Positions 23,719 to 35,749 are shown, counted from the stretch's first letter. The stretch is DNA of 64,000 nt from Coptis chinensis (GCA_015680905.1 CM027378.1:39157001-39221000), one strand, 5' to 3'. Numbers and translations: made by a program. Notes: generated by a model from the sequence alone, not told the origin.

Positions 23719-26265
23719 TTGCAGCACTTACTAAAAAAGAAGAAAAACAATACAAAGAATAATAACAAGGATGACAAGGATAAGACCCCAATGGAAGTGA
23801 AAAGAACTCTGGTTTTAAGATTTGAAACACAAAGTAAAACATTATGTTTGAGATCTGCATCTAAGGGACAAAAGTCAACATCAAACAACACCCCCACAAA
23901 ATCTTCTCCCAAGAAACCATATGTTAAGAAAATGAAGGGAGAGCCAAGGAAAAATGAAAAGGAAACTGTTCCTAAGAAAAGGAAGCCTTCAATCCCAAAG
24001 AAACCAGTTTCTAAGAAGAATATAGAAGTAGAGAATGAAGAGGAAGAGATCGAAGAAAGAGTGGGAGAAGGAAAAGGAGGGGAAGGAAGTGGTGGCATAG
24101 TATTGACCTAGCCACTACCACCTCAGCTGCGAAGTAGCTTCTCTTTCATGATAACTCTTGTAGAAGAACTCAAGAAAAAGAAGATTTCAAAATAATAATA
24201 ATAATAATAATAAAACACATGTCAAGGAAATGAAGAAGACGTCGTTCTAGTTCATGTTTGATGCAATCTACAACAAGCTAAAGATTGTAGAAGAAAATAA
24301 ACACAAGCCCAACAAAGAAATTTTTTATCTCTTGGACACTTATGTCGATAAGAAACATGTTAAGTTGACTTTAGAGGAGATCAGACTAATGTTTGGGCTG
24401 CTTGTAACAGAGACATTTGCAATCCAACCGAGAAAATCGGTGACAAAGATAGAAAAAACAAGATTCATAACAAGGTACTTTGGTGGTAGGTTGAAAAGAA
24501 TAATCACCAAGGCTGATGTTACTAATGCAATAGTGCAGACCTTGAATGAGACAAAAGAGGAACATGCAGTAGAAGATGTTGCACGGGTGATGTCTTTTTA
24601 CATGTTGACCACTTGCTTCTTCACTAATGCAAATTAAGGAGCATTTTGGAACTTGATCAAGGTTGTAAAACTTGGAATCATTAAGAAAGTTGTCTTGGCC
24701 AAATATCATACATGACGACTTGATTGCCGCAGCCAGAGAACACAAAGCCACGAAGAAACATATGATCAATGGATGCACAATAATGTTTATGGTATACTAT
24801 TTCAACTGCATCTCCTTAATTTATGTGTGTTAGTTTGTATGTTTGTATAACAATTGGTAGAGTATGAACATTAATTGTTCATATATGAAATCACAGTAGA
24901 TGCCTATTATTGGTATATGAACAATAATGTTTGTTCATACATATTATTAGGGTATGAACAATCATTGTTCATAACTAAAATCATTGTGAATAGTTTTTTA
25001 TTTTGTTCATATCTGTTATTGTGTTGTGAACAATTATTGTTTCAATGTTTTGTATACTAATATGGGTTTCATCATGCGCATTGCAGTTTTTGATGTGTGA
25101 ACACACCACACTAGTCTAGAAGGTGGAAAACAACGAAACAAAATTCCCAAGGTATGCGAGATGGAATTTGAAGACATTGATGGAAGCATTCCAGAAGACA
25201 GCAATGAAAAAGATAAAAGCATATCAGGTAGTTTTCAACCTATAAGAAGTGTATAAATACACCACTATAGGTATGAATAGGGGTTGTTCATACTCTATTA
25301 GAAGTATTAAAAATGGAGTATGAACAATGATTATTTATACTTATTTGGGGTATGAACATTGATTGTTCATACACACTGAAGGTATGAACAATAATTGTTT
25401 ATACATAATCACACATAGTTGTTCTAAATTTTACATTTAGATTGGGATATCTTATGTAGTTTTTTCAATTTACTTACTCAGGTTATTGTTAATGCTGAAG
25501 CGGCATAGGAGGCAGAAAGGACCTTACTTTATAACATATACATTGGTTTAGTCACATACCATGAAGTGATAGTCCAGCCTATGGAGGGAATCAATGAGGT
25601 CACGTTCTTGACATAAGAGAACGAAGATTTAAGGGAGAAGTTAACTAATACAGAAAAAGAGCTTCTCTGCTCAAGGGCATCGGAGGAGGGCCTAAAAGCC
25701 GAAATCCAGAATAATAACTTGACTGTGATATCACTTGAAGCTCAACTGCAAATCTTGAGGGAGGAAAGGGACAAGATGCAACAACAACAACAGAAAAGAT
25801 TTTGGAGGTCCATCATTTGAGTTAGGTTTAACTCAGTCAACTCCAAACAAGGAAAAAATGGAAAAGGAAGAGGAAGATGAAGCTAAGGGAGGAAAGAAAG
25901 AAAATAAAGTCAATTCACTTGTAAAAAAATTGAAAAATAATAAAAGCAGGAAAAGGAAGAAGTTGGCCAAGGATTTCACCGATGGGAAGTCTAAAAAAGC
26001 AAATAAAGATGATATAGACAGTGGACCACTACTAGATCCTCGAGAGTGTCCATACTATATTAGGTTCAATGAAAGCCAAAGAAAACTTATCGACAATTTT
26101 TTCAAAAAGGCAGATAAATTAAAAGGTAAGTCTCGGCTTCAGTGTAAGTTAAACAAATTTACTATGAGATGGTTTTTAACTGATAGTAATTTCTTATATA
26201 TGGTTTTTGAAGCACACCTACATGGAGTGATGTTACCAAGATTGTGTTACATACTACTATATTAG
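23719..26265 (+). pseudogene. Transposon-type multi-exon gene relic (similar in layout to plant Ulp1/DUF1985 transposon genes)
   Basis: Coding segments in order on the plus strand are as follows. 23719-24111 is a Lys-rich, low-complexity segment (SPKKPYVKK, KRKPSIPKKP, then acidic). 24254-24637 is a globular segment of about 128 residues (IFYLLDTYVDKKHVKL, LTLEEIRLMFGLL, GRLKRIITKADV, VARVMSFYMLTTCFF) followed by a stop and more open sequence. 25110-25225 is acidic, and 25480-25820 is a coiled-coil with stops (ENEDLREKL..EKELL). 25858-26265 is basic and then globular (RECPYYIRFNESQRKL, VFEAHLHG). This order resembles plant transposon genes whose C-terminus is a Ulp1 protease, but no Ulp1 catalytic block was found after 26265. 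The domain name is inferred from memory and needs a profile search. Confidence 0.5.
24191..24213 (+). repeat. (AAT)n microsatellite
   Basis: About seven to eight uninterrupted AAT/TAA units lie just before the globular coding segment of the plus-strand gene relic. Confidence 0.85.
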
Positions 26266-26929
26266 AAGACCTTTTGTTTGATAGAGAACTTGATTACCCA
26301 AGTAAATATTTTTTATTAGTATTTCCTACCTGTTGCTGGTATATGACCAATTCTGTGTGCACAATTGTTTGGGTTATGAACAATAAGTGTTCATACCCCC
26401 ATTGGACAATGAAAAATGATTGTTCAAACCTCAACAACATGAGGAATAATCTGTGAGAAATCTGATATGATGTTTAACAATCAAATTGTATGTATGCAAT
26501 GCAAAAACACAACACACACTCAACTCGGTTACAATCAATACCTTAATTACTCTCTTAAATCTTCGTTGTGTTATAGCTAGAGTAAGGATTTTGTACCCAC
26601 CTCAAAACATGTGGAATGGAGATCAAGTTAGAGTCAAATCAATAGGGGAAGAGAGAAGGATTTTTACTTGGATTACTAAACTACTTATTACTATGAAAAT
26701 AATAAAATAAAATGAGAAGAATTGAAAGAAGAAAGAAAGAAAAGGAGAGTTTAAATCCGCCTATTGATTTCAAATCCTCCATTAATGTTAGTAGATTCAT
26801 AACAAGTTATCATCTTTTAGTTGATTCATAGACAAATCAACTCCAAAAGTTAACTTTTGATCCCTTCCATATAGAATCAAAAGTGAACTCTATCTCTAGA
26901 TCGAGAAATTTCTTGGAAGTTTGTTAGGC
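26266..26929. other. Noncoding interval between gene relic and LINE fragment
   Basis: It contains one or two copies of the 23-bp palindrome family (near 26374 and 26410) and otherwise AT-rich sequence. No gene was recognised. Confidence 0.4.
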
Positions 26930-27600
26930 ACTGAATAGCAAATGGAAATGATACTAGCTTCTGGCATGATCCATGGTGCTCGGGCCCTCTTATCAAGAAT
27001 GCACAGGCTAGGAACCTCCTTGAACATGTAGTACCAGAAGAAGCAAAGATTGCAGAAGTGATAACTGACGGTAATTAGTTGAGAACTATATCTGATTTAC
27101 CAGAGTGTGAAGTTAAGAAATGGATTATGGGAACGGAGATTAATTCCCACATCACTGAGGACCATATCATTTGGACTCCAACTAGTACAGGAGCATTCTC
27201 TATCTCCTCAGCATATGCAACCCTCAAGAATGTGCGAAAGAAGGTAAAATGGTTTAAGATTGTTTGGGGGAAACTATCAGTACCTAAACATTCTTTCACT
27301 ATTTGGCAACTCTTTTCGAGTGCTCTTCCAACACAGAACTGGTTGATGATTAAGAAGGTGATTGGAAATTCGAAATGTTGCCTGTGTGACATTCATGAAG
27401 AAAGTTCAGCTTACTTTTTCTTTGATTGCGTTTACTCACAACTTGTATGGAAAAATTTCAAAAAAGCTATGGGGCCCTTGAAGTAGTTCTAATGCTGAGT
27501 ATTTCAAAGTTGTTTGATGAGGTTCACCATAAATTATTTGGAGCTTGAAAGAATGGGAGTTTAGAAGGAAGGAAGGTAGGTTTATTAGATTTTAGGACTT
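26930..27600 (+). pseudogene. LINE reverse transcriptase 3' fragment (zf-RVT domain)
   Basis: From about 26935 the frame reads NGNDTSFWHDPWCSGPLI, the linker typical before the zinc-binding domain of plant LINE reverse transcriptases. The segment 27079-27486 continues with DHIIWTPTSTGAFSISSAYA, VKWFKIVWGKLSVPKHSFTI, LPTQNWLMIKK and CCLCDIHEESSAYFFFDC. The CxxC..H..C pattern is close to the minus-strand LINE at 32389-34065, so both belong to the L1-type group. The polymerase core is absent, so the copy is 5'-truncated. An in-frame TAG breaks it near 27078. It ends shortly before another plus-strand LINE begins. Confidence 0.8.
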
Positions 27601-27652
27601 CTTTTCTTAACTCTAGTTGTATTGAAGAATCAGTAGAAAATACTTGTTGAAT

Positions 27653-27735
27653 GAAAGATTGAAAGCACAAACATTGAAAGAACATTGAAAGCACAAACAT
27701 TGAAAGATTGAAAGAAAAAACATTGAAAGAAATTA
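27653..27735 (+). repeat. Short tandem repeat of CATTGAAAG(A/C)
   Basis: Units such as GATTGAAAGCACAAACATTG and AACATTGAAAGA repeat about six times with length variation, between the two plus-strand LINE fragments. Confidence 0.75.
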
Positions 27736-27850
27736 TTTTGTTACCGAGAATAGCTTAGATTAGTCTAATAATGGTGGCAACTAAAGGGAGATTACATCAT
27801 AGGGGCTTAACAGACTTTTCACCAAAAATATTAGGAAATTAGGAAAAAAT

Positions 27851-28970
27851 ATGGCAACTGCGAACTCGACAATTAGGGTTACTCCTTGCAACACTGGAGA
27901 AGGAGGCTCGAAGGGGGGTAGTACTAATACTGATTATGATGTGGAAGAGGTGGAAGCTATGGTGGTGAGTAGATTTGGAGAGGGCTCACTTGAGAAGTTT
28001 ATACATAATAGAATGTTGAAGATTCATACTGACTTGCTACAAGGTGAGACAACTATATATGATCAAGTTTGCACAGACCCGTCAAGCAATAGTGATACAT
28101 AAGGATCACACAGTAGCAATGACAGAAGGAAAGGAAGGCGGGGAGGATACAGAGCCTATTTCCAAGAATAATGGATCTGGGGGAAAACCAAACACATCTT
28201 GGGTAGATATTCTTGGATGAAAATCAATGGGGAAGAAAAACCTTACATACATCAAACCAACAATGGTGGATGGGAAGGTTGTAGGTCATTTCAAGTCAAA
28301 TGAGTTTAATCATGTAAGGAAGAAATATGATAAACTGGTGGTGGGCAGTTTTGTTGGGAAGAAACCAGGGTTCATGTTTGTCAAAGAGGTAGTAACGCGC
28401 GCATGGCGTCTAAAGAATAGGTTCACCATGAAAACTTATGGTGAATCAATGTTTACCTTTAAGTTTGAATATGAGGAAGACCGAGAATCGGTACTGGACA
28501 TGGGGAGTTTCCACATTGCAAGTCAGCTATTCGAGGTGAGGCCATGGAAGTTGTTTGTTGAGGCAGAAACTGAAAAACTCAAGACAATACCGACTTGGAT
28601 CATTATGAAAAAATTTCCATTAGAAATGTGGGATTCAAGGGGGTTCAATCAAGTTGCAAGTGTAATAGGATTTCCAATGTTCACTGATAAGCCAATAGAG
28701 GAGATGACAAGAACCATATACGTATGAATCTGTGTTAAAGTGGATGTAGATTGCAAGTTCCAGTCGGAAGTATCAATTATAATAGATGAAGTAAGGGCAA
28801 TGAGCATGCCAATAGAGTACAACTGGAAGCCACCAATATGCAAACTATGCAAAGTGTTTGGACACTTGGAGTTAAAATGCCTGAGAGCAGAAATAGAGAA
28901 CAAGGGGACTGCTAAGGTATGGCTGAAGAAGAAAGATGATATAAGGAAGCCATAACAAGGGGAAGAGAAA
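27851..28970 (+). pseudogene. LINE ORF1 (DUF4283 plus CCHC zinc knuckle)
   Basis: The N-terminal part (27851-28102) starts MATANSTIRVTPC and ends at a stop. The frame resumes in 28227-28727 with the gag-like DUF4283 region: VTRAWRLKNRFTMKTYGESM, FKFEYEEDRESVLDMGSFHI, and PWKLF..IPTWIIMKKFPLE. The next segment (28740-28955) carries the knuckle CKLCKVFGHLELKC, a complete CX2CX4HX4C. A charged Lys/Glu-rich tail follows. The protein binds RNA and chaperones the LINE transcript in this family. At least two stops or frame changes make the copy non-functional. It precedes the endonuclease region of the same element. Confidence 0.82.
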
Positions 28971-29389
28971 ACAAAAACTGATGAACATGAAAATGAGGCA
29001 GAACATAATGATCCAGAAGGTGGGCCAGAGAGCAAAGATGAAGGATGGATCTCACCATCAAAGAAACACATAGCGAGGGCAAGCCCTAAACATAACATGC
29101 CAAAGGTTTCCGAACCAATGGAAGGAATAGTGCTTGCACAGGGAAGTGAGGGGGAACACAAACAAAAGGTGTAGAAGAGGTACAATCAGAGGGAAGGAAA
29201 GAACTGGGAAGTAAGGGAAAACAGAAACAACATGAGAGCCCGAGAGCACCGTAGCAAGGAAAGGCAAGCAAGCCCACAACTATGGCAAGTAAAAGTGGGA
29301 CAAATGCCTTAGGGGGAGCACCAAAAACAGGAATGAATGACCATCTAAGGTCAAAGACTATACCAACCTCTCGAATTAAATGATGAATA

Positions 29390-30310
29390 CAACAAATTGG
29401 AATATGAGGGGGTTAAATATGGCTTTTAAACAGATGAAAGTGAAGGAATTAATAAGGAAACATGAACTCAGTTTGATAGGGCTACTAGAATACAAGATAA
29501 GAACATATGGGTAATCATGAATAGAATATGCCCTGGATGGGAAGTCATTCATAATTATGAGATGAGTGAAGCAGAAAAGATTTGGGTCTGTGTAGACTCA
29601 ACTATGTGTACAATTATAAACATTACAAGGAAGCTCCAATATATTAGTTTGGATTTAGCTTTGAATAATAGGAAGACTTGTGTGGTGACTATTTTATATG
29701 CTAGCACATACTACAGGAGAAGAAGAGAAACATGGAATGATATTATTAGTATGTCTAACAGTATACGGGTCCCATGGCTGGTAATGGGTGATTTCAATTC
29801 CACTTTGAATTCACAAGAAAAGGTGGGAGGACTAGCAATGAGATCGCAACAATTTGTAGAGTTGTCTGAGTGTGTGTCTACAGCAGGGTTGGTAGCTAGA
29901 CTTGAGATACAATGGTAGTTTTCTCACACGGAATAACAACTAGATGCAAGAGTGTGGTGTAAACTTGACAAAGTGATGGTGAATTCAGAATGGGTAGATG
30001 AGTATAATGATTATGAAGCAGTGTTCTTAAACCCGATATCTACATCAGATAATTCAACTATGGTAGTTTTTTCGGTGGCTTAGAGGCATAAGAAAAAAAG
30101 TAGTTTTAGATTTTTTTTTAACTTCTGGTCTAAGGAGGATAGGTACATGGAACTGATACAGAGAGCATATGAAACCCCAGTTGTGGGGAATCTAATGTAT
30201 GTGTTCATGAGAAAGTTAAAATATGTGAAACTTGCACTGATAGAGAGGAATAAGGAAAGAATTGGGAGATATGTCATTTTATGGTTCAACAGGGTATTGT
30301 TCTTGGTCAT
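29390..30310 (+). pseudogene. LINE apurinic-like endonuclease (ORF2 N-terminus), truncated
   Basis: The frame starts NTTNWNMRGLNMAFKQMKVK and continues LSLIGLLEYK. The largest open part, 29517-29918, contains PWLVMGDFNSTLNSQEKVGG, the GDFN metal-binding motif of exonuclease-endonuclease-phosphatase domains. Beyond a TAG the sequence continues CKLDKVMVNSEW and then TSDNSTMVV. The usual SDH catalytic triplet reads SDN here, so catalysis should be lost. The stretch NFWSKEDRYMELIQRAYETP and the helical linker follow to about 30290. There the element is cut by the 3' end of the minus-strand LINE. No reverse transcriptase follows on this strand. Confidence 0.82.
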
Positions 30311-30363
30311 ATTTTTTCCCCCCCAAATAAGCTAGGGTTAGGCAGACCCCCACCTGTATTAGA

Positions 30364-30707
30364 TCAATTTTTCCTTACATAGATTTTTCCACTTGCATCC
30401 TCAATTACAATGTTATGTAAAGGAAAATCTAAAGGATTAGCAAAGTGTACAATATTCAGCTTATGATTATGGACTAGTCCACCAAGGTAATCAACTACCC
30501 TATTTACTTTCCTAAAGACAAGTGGAAAGATTATATACCAAAAATTAACCTTTTTCCTTTCAATTGTAGCCACCACATCTCTACAATACCAGGGAGGTTT
30601 CTCTATCATGTTGATTAGCTCTCACGGAATCTAATTCCATTTCAACCTCTGTAAAGCCCTTGAGCACACATCTCTCCAAGCAAGCATCTATCGCCTTAAG
30701 TTCTTGG
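30364..30707 (-). pseudogene. LINE RNase H domain, C-terminal part
   Basis: On the minus strand the sequence just left of solo LTR S1 reads ELKAIDACLERC..VEMELDSV, which fits the middle of a plant LINE RNase H. The segment 30609-30364 continues with KPPWYCRDVVATIERKK and VFRKVNRVVDYLGGLVHNH, the helix that ends this domain. A frame change separates the two parts. The first half of the domain lies on the other side of S1, at about 32000-32150. Confidence 0.72.
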
Positions 30708-31969
30708 TGTAGTAACCGTTATGGTTTCGTCGAATTATTTACTACAAACAGCGAAACACCCACGTGCATCGGAATAAGGGGTGTCACGATTTGGTTAGAA
30801 ATTTACCTTTAGATCAGCTTCTTGATATCTCTGAGAATCCAATAGCTATGAAATCATCAACCACCTACTGATTTTCTATTGTATTCCTTTGAATAGATTA
30901 GATGTTATGTGGGCAACGATCTACCAACCCCCTTCTTTCTCACAAAGCTAGAACTAATTTTGGATCTATCTTTTCTTGCCTCTCTTTTCAATCAAGATGA
31001 ATAGTGAATTCAGCAAGAAGAGAAGGGTTTCTATTTATAGGCTACAACAAGGACCATGGGGAGAAATTAGGGTTGGGCCTCCTGACGGGCTTGGGATTCC
31101 CATGTTCGCCCAGAACACACGGCCCAAGTCCGTCAACAAATGGCTTATTCCACTAAAGGCCATTGTTGCACTACCGCCCTAATCCCAAATTATGTGTCAA
31201 TATTTATGGGCTCCATATTATATGCTTGTTGATCTCCCCATGTTTAAGATATCGAATGTCCGTTGATTAAGTCAAGTTACTGACAACTACATTAATCAAC
31301 TTCTTATGTCCTTGAGTAGTACCACTCAACCTCATTGTCATGCCGGATTAAATCTACTTGCAGGGTTTACATGGCAATCCTTATGAGCTCCTCAAGGGGA
31401 CATCATTAACCTGACTTCCTGCGGGTCACGGATTCCTTCTATAATCAACAGCACACCCTACATACAATGTCATTACCCAATCCATCGAGTTTGTTGATTC
31501 ACAAATAAATCTCACTCATTGATGATTTAAAGCAATGTACAATGCACGTAAGTGCCCGTTATTATATCCGGATTAAGAGGACAAGCATCCATAATAACAG
31601 AGCTGTTTGTTCTCTTATATAGTCAGTATAAAGAGAAACAACCTCACTTGGTCCTGTTCAATACACACAAAGTGTACTAGTGTAATCCTATAGTCAAGAT
31701 ATACTAATACCAGATTATACTATAACCGTACCAATGGTTTGTCCAAATCCATTTAGGTTGTGAACGTTTACTTATACTTTATAAGGTATTGATGATATGG
31801 TCTTCTGTGTGTCAACACAAACCATATCATCTACAACATAAAGTATTAGACACATGCATATAACTAATAACATATATAATATGCATAACATTTGCCCATA
31901 TGATTCTCATTCAAAATATAAAGAATTAGAGTTAATACAAAAGTAATGTTTTTAGTATATAACCTATCA
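30708..31969 (-). mobile_element. Solo LTR S1 (1262 bp), TSD CTTGG
   Basis: The sequence begins TGTAGTAACCGTTATGG and ends AACCTATCA on the plus strand, with TG..CA ends. It is bracketed by the perfect 5-bp duplication CTTGG (30703-30707 and 31970-31974). It matches S2 and S3 along its length. A good TATA box, CTATAAATAG, is on the minus strand at 31031-31040, so the minus orientation is preferred. No internal retroelement sequence or second LTR is present, so this is a recombination product. It interrupts the LINE RNase H domain. Confidence 0.93.
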
Positions 31970-34158
31970 CTTGGAATATCACTGATCTATGTCCTCCACC
32001 CCCCGTAAAGGCTGCAACAACTAAACCATCTTTGTCTCTCATCACCCCCCATGGCTTGGCCCATTTTTGTTGAAGGCCCCATCAACATTCACTTTGATTC
32101 TATTATCCCTAGGAGGGTCCTAGGAGCAATTAGATTCCACTTGCTGCTTAAACTAAGTGGTTATTTTAAGCCTGAGGAAAAGGTTTCTAACCATCTCAGT
32201 GTCTCTGACATTTGGTCTTAGTACTTGGAGATAGTTCCTTAAGTCACGAACCAACTTGTGAAACACTGCCTCCACTGGCTTAGTAGTTTGGCAAATCTTC
32301 CTGTCATTCCCCTCCTTCCATATGAAGTTGACCGAAGCACAAAAGAATACCTTCTATATCTCACCCACTTCTGGTACTTTACACAATCTCAACAAAGATT
32401 CCCATTCCCTATTTGCATTAATATTATTTGTATAGATGCCCATAAGAAGAAATCTTTAGAGTTTTGGCACTCAAAGAATAGGTGAGCAGAGAATTCCCTA
32501 CTGGAGGAACAAAGACAGCATGGCGACTGTGTGAGAATTTTCTTGTGGACTAACCTGTCTTGTGTGGGCATACTGTTCGAAAATAGCTGCCAAGTGATGA
32601 AGGAATGTCGTGGCATCACCCATCGTCCCCACACCATTTTACACCATCTTTTCTTCTCTCGCTCAGGAGACAAAGCTGCGTAAGCACTGTTGGAGGTAAA
32701 ATTTCCACTCTGATGAGGTGTCCAGACTATGAAGTCAGCGTTAAGGTGCTGATTTATCTCCACTGCCATTATGCTTCCCTTAAGTGTAGGAGATTGTATC
32801 CCTTGTACTTCATCATTCCAGCTTCCATCAATCATGAGAACACTCACTTTAGAGTTTAGGGGAAAATTCCACAAAGCTTCGATGTCTTGGATCAAAGGAG
32901 ATTGAGAACACCATATGTCATGCCATAGTAGAGTGTTTTCCCCAGTTGCTATCGAATACTTGATAAACTTCTTTGCCACCACTCTAGTGTTCAACACATT
33001 CCTCCAAGTCCATGAGCAGTCTTTTGGTATACTCATGGACCAGAAAAATTTGTCTTTAATATGTTGCTTCCAAGTCCAATCAACCCAAATGGTCTCCTCT
33101 CTTGTCACCAGTTTGAAAATTAATCCACAATATGCTCCTAGATTCCACCTCTGTAGATTCATGACTCTTAAGCCACCCTCCTCCTTGGGGAGACAGACTG
33201 TACTCCAATATGCTTGGTGATGGCTTTTCTTCATAGTCGTACCAGTCCATAGGAATTGTGCACATATCTTTTCCACTTGTTCAAGAACAGTTACTGGGAA
33301 AATAAAGGTTCTCGACCAATAAGTGTGGAAAGAAATAAGAATTGAGTTGATCAACTGCAATCTACCTGCATGAGAGAGTAACTTTGATTTCCAGTTTGTA
33401 ATCTTTTTCGTGATCTTCTTGACAAGAGGTTGGCACTCCTTTATACCCAATCTGGCTGAAATGAGTGGTATGCCTAAGTATCTCACCAGAGGTTTCACAA
33501 GTTCCACCCCTAAGATATTCGTCAAAGCTAGAGCATTTTGATGATTTAACCCTCCTGCTAATAAAGATGTTTTGTGCTTGTTGATATTCAACCCCATCGC
33601 TTCTCCAAAAGTTTTTAAGCACTCTTTAACAGCATTGACAGAGTCACAATCTCCCTTACAAAACAAGAGGACATCATCCGCAAATGCTAGATGTGACAGT
33701 CTCACTCTATTACATTTTGAATGAAGAGAGATGGCTTTGTTGTTGATGTTCTGCATTATAACCGAGCTGAGAATTTCTATCACTAGAACAAACAGATAGG
33801 GTGATAAAGGATCTCCTTGCCGTATACCTCTCTTGCCTGCAAAATAACCTTCTGAGGCACCATTGATCATGACGGAGAAAGAAGGGGTTGCAATGCACAT
33901 CTCTATCCATTTAGCCATTGAAGGAGGAAAGTGAAAAACCTTGATCATAGCTAAGATAGCATCCCAGCTTACTGTATCATAAGCTTTCTTGATATCCAAT
34001 TTGATTGAGCATCTAGGTGTGCCATGCTTCCTATTATACCCCCGGAGAAGTTCATGTGAAAGCAAAATGTTGTTATGTATAGATCTGCCAGGAATAAAAG
34101 CTGATTGATTAGCCTACACAATGTCATTAATGACTAGATTTATTCTGTTCGCTACAAC
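31970..34158 (-). pseudogene. LINE reverse transcriptase core, zf-RVT and start of RNase H
   Basis: The long open segment 34065-32389 (558 codons) holds most of an L1-type reverse transcriptase. It has KLDIKKAYDTVSWDAI (first catalytic Asp region), GIRQGDPLSPYLFVLVIEIL, HLAFADDVLLFCKGD (the FADD catalytic pair), and RYLGIPLISARL. The zinc-binding domain follows: DFIVWTPHQSGNFTSNSAYA, then MPTQDRLVHKK and CCLCSSSREFSAHLFFEC. Upstream of 34065 the frame continues through a TAG to SAFIPGRSIHNNILLSHELL and back to the CACTA insertion at 34162. Beyond 32389 the frame shifts and RNase H residues (VDGAFN-like region, about 32060-32100) appear before solo LTR S1. The catalytic residues are intact, but the element is split and cannot be autonomous. 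Confidence 0.93.
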
Positions 34159-34161
34159 CTT

Positions 34162-34174
34162 CACTACACCAGAA
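34162..34174 (+). repeat. CACTA left terminal inverted repeat
   Basis: CACTACACCAGAA is the exact reverse complement of the last 13 bases of the element (39919-39931). It is preceded by CTT, the 3-bp target duplication. Confidence 0.95.
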
Positions 34175-34938
34175 AAAGCCAAAAACGACGACAATTGCTG
34201 TCCTAAATTGAGATTTACGACGGAAAATGGTGTCCTAGAGTTCGTCGAAAATAGCCCTGTCGTTAATATTAACGACGGAAAAATGCGTGGTAAAGCGAAT
34301 TAGAAATGCGACGGGTGTGCGACACTTAAAGCCGTCGTTAATTATAGGACATCCAAAACCGTCGCAAATTTCCTTTTTCCTAGAACTACATATTTTCAAA
34401 TCTAGAACGTACTGAAACCGTCGTAAATGTTTGTCTTAAGTTTAGGAAATAACGATAGTATTCCCCGTCGTATTTGTTTAAAGTATTTTTTTTTAAATAA
34501 TTAATTTTTTTGGTAGAACCTATTTTTTCCCCGACACCACTACTAATACTACATGATTCTCATATCATAAAATCAATTACACAAACATACTAAAATAACA
34601 CATTTCAAAATTTAATATATTATACATTGGTTTTCCAAAATTTACAATGTTTTCAAGCTGTTGATTGCCAATAAATAACTAGGCTTTTAAAATAAACAAT
34701 GCATAATAAAAACATAATGAGAAAAAAACAATTTGTGCTTTGAAATTCCTATCTTCATCACCTTTATGCAATTTGGTCTTTCATTGAGTCGCACAACCTT
34801 TCATGAGGGTAAAACCAGCTCTTCTGCAAGTTCAGAAAACATGATTCCACCAGATAATGCTACAATTTGCTTCTGGACGGGCATTCACAAGTGGAATGTA
34901 GAATAAATATGGAGATCCAAAATCTTCCTAGGCGAAAC

Positions 34939-35745
34939 TTATCTGAAGGACCATTGAATCTCCTCCAGAGTTCTACCTTTAGTCTCAGGTACCCACAGTG
35001 CCACAAACACAACAGTAAAAGCACTCACAACTGTGTAAATGGTAAAAGTCCCTGTCACAAATAAAACTTATTTAGTATTTTAGATGTGCCGCAGCAAGTA
35101 GATACAATAAGTAATCTGATGAAGCAAGTTTGATGTCATAGTTATCAACCAAGATACGAGCCAATTGGCCTGTGTGGCTATGCTACCAGCGAGGCCCTTG
35201 ATATTAATTGGGAGTATCTGCAATGAGCCAACGTCACATTAAGAATAATGCACTCTACTGTCAATTTTATTTCTACTGAGGACAAAGCCAAGTGACTGGA
35301 GCTAAGGATAAAATATAAAACATTACCACTTTAAATCCTGTCCTACACTAAAGTGTCTAACAAAATAAAAATAGAATGTTGCAGTCCAGGAATGGAGAGG
35401 CAATCATCTAAGGAATAGAAAGAAATATAGGACCTCTGGAGGTGTGCACCCATATTTTTCTTTGCTTTCGAAAGAGATCCATTAAAATTTGAGAAATCAG
35501 AAGTTCTGATATAAACAGCATACCTCAAACATTATAACCCATGGAATAACTCCAATTCCAAGAGAGAAGAACACTACAAAGGACTGAAAAAAACCTCATC
35601 ATCAGGAAAAAGTGATATAACACCATTAACAATAATTAAGCAATATTAAGAATTTCGGAGAGCAAGCTCATACCACAAGTCCCACTAGTGACAGTATCCC
35701 CATGACACCATAGGAACGAGAACCTTCTTCCACAACTGCCTAGGT
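34939..35745 (-). pseudogene. Captured ERD6-like sugar transporter fragment (last four exons)
   Basis: On the minus strand four exon-like blocks occur in the right order. 35745-35673 reads EGSRSYGVMGILSLVGLVV. 35584-35525 reads SFVVFFSLGIGVIPWVIMFE. 35219-35125 reads [20 protein letters not shown], then [12 protein letters not shown]. 35058-34939 reads [20 protein letters not shown], then [19 protein letters not shown] and a stop at 34939-34941. Introns keep GT..AG borders (for example TTTTCAG before the second block and GGTATG after the first). These match the C-terminal helices and the [11 protein letters not shown] signature of ERD6-like members of the major facilitator sugar transporters, which move hexoses across the vacuolar membrane. 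The N-terminal half is missing. It is carried inside the CACTA element, so it is a transduplicated fragment. Confidence 0.88.
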
Positions 35746-35749
35746 TGGG

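Larger units (their letters stand above)
22527..26396. repeat. Dispersed 23-bp palindrome family
   Basis: The consensus is a left arm GTATGAACAAT, one variable base, then a right arm ATTGTTCATAC. Near-complete copies lie at 22527-22548, 23389-23411, 23463-23484, 23532-23553, 23596-23618, 24862-24883, 24952-24973, 25271-25293, 25318-25340, 25350-25372, 25381-25404 and 26374-26396. Partial copies lie near 23060-23110, 24915 and 25025. They fall in the gaps between coding segments of the plus-strand gene relic, not within them. No copies were noticed in the rest of the window. Confidence 0.88.

Noticed and set aside
23715..24098. Phe/Ser-rich minus-strand open frame
   Set aside because: It is antisense to the Lys-rich exon of the plus-strand gene relic and has no independent support.
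28649..29279. Long minus-strand open frames
   Set aside because: They lie opposite LINE ORF1 and its charged tail, which carry the recognisable DUF4283 and CCHC motifs on the plus strand.
30708..31969. A complete small DNA transposon instead of a solo LTR
   Set aside because: The ends are only TG..CA without longer inverted repeats, the duplication is 5 bp, and a TATA box and LTR-like length support a solo LTR.
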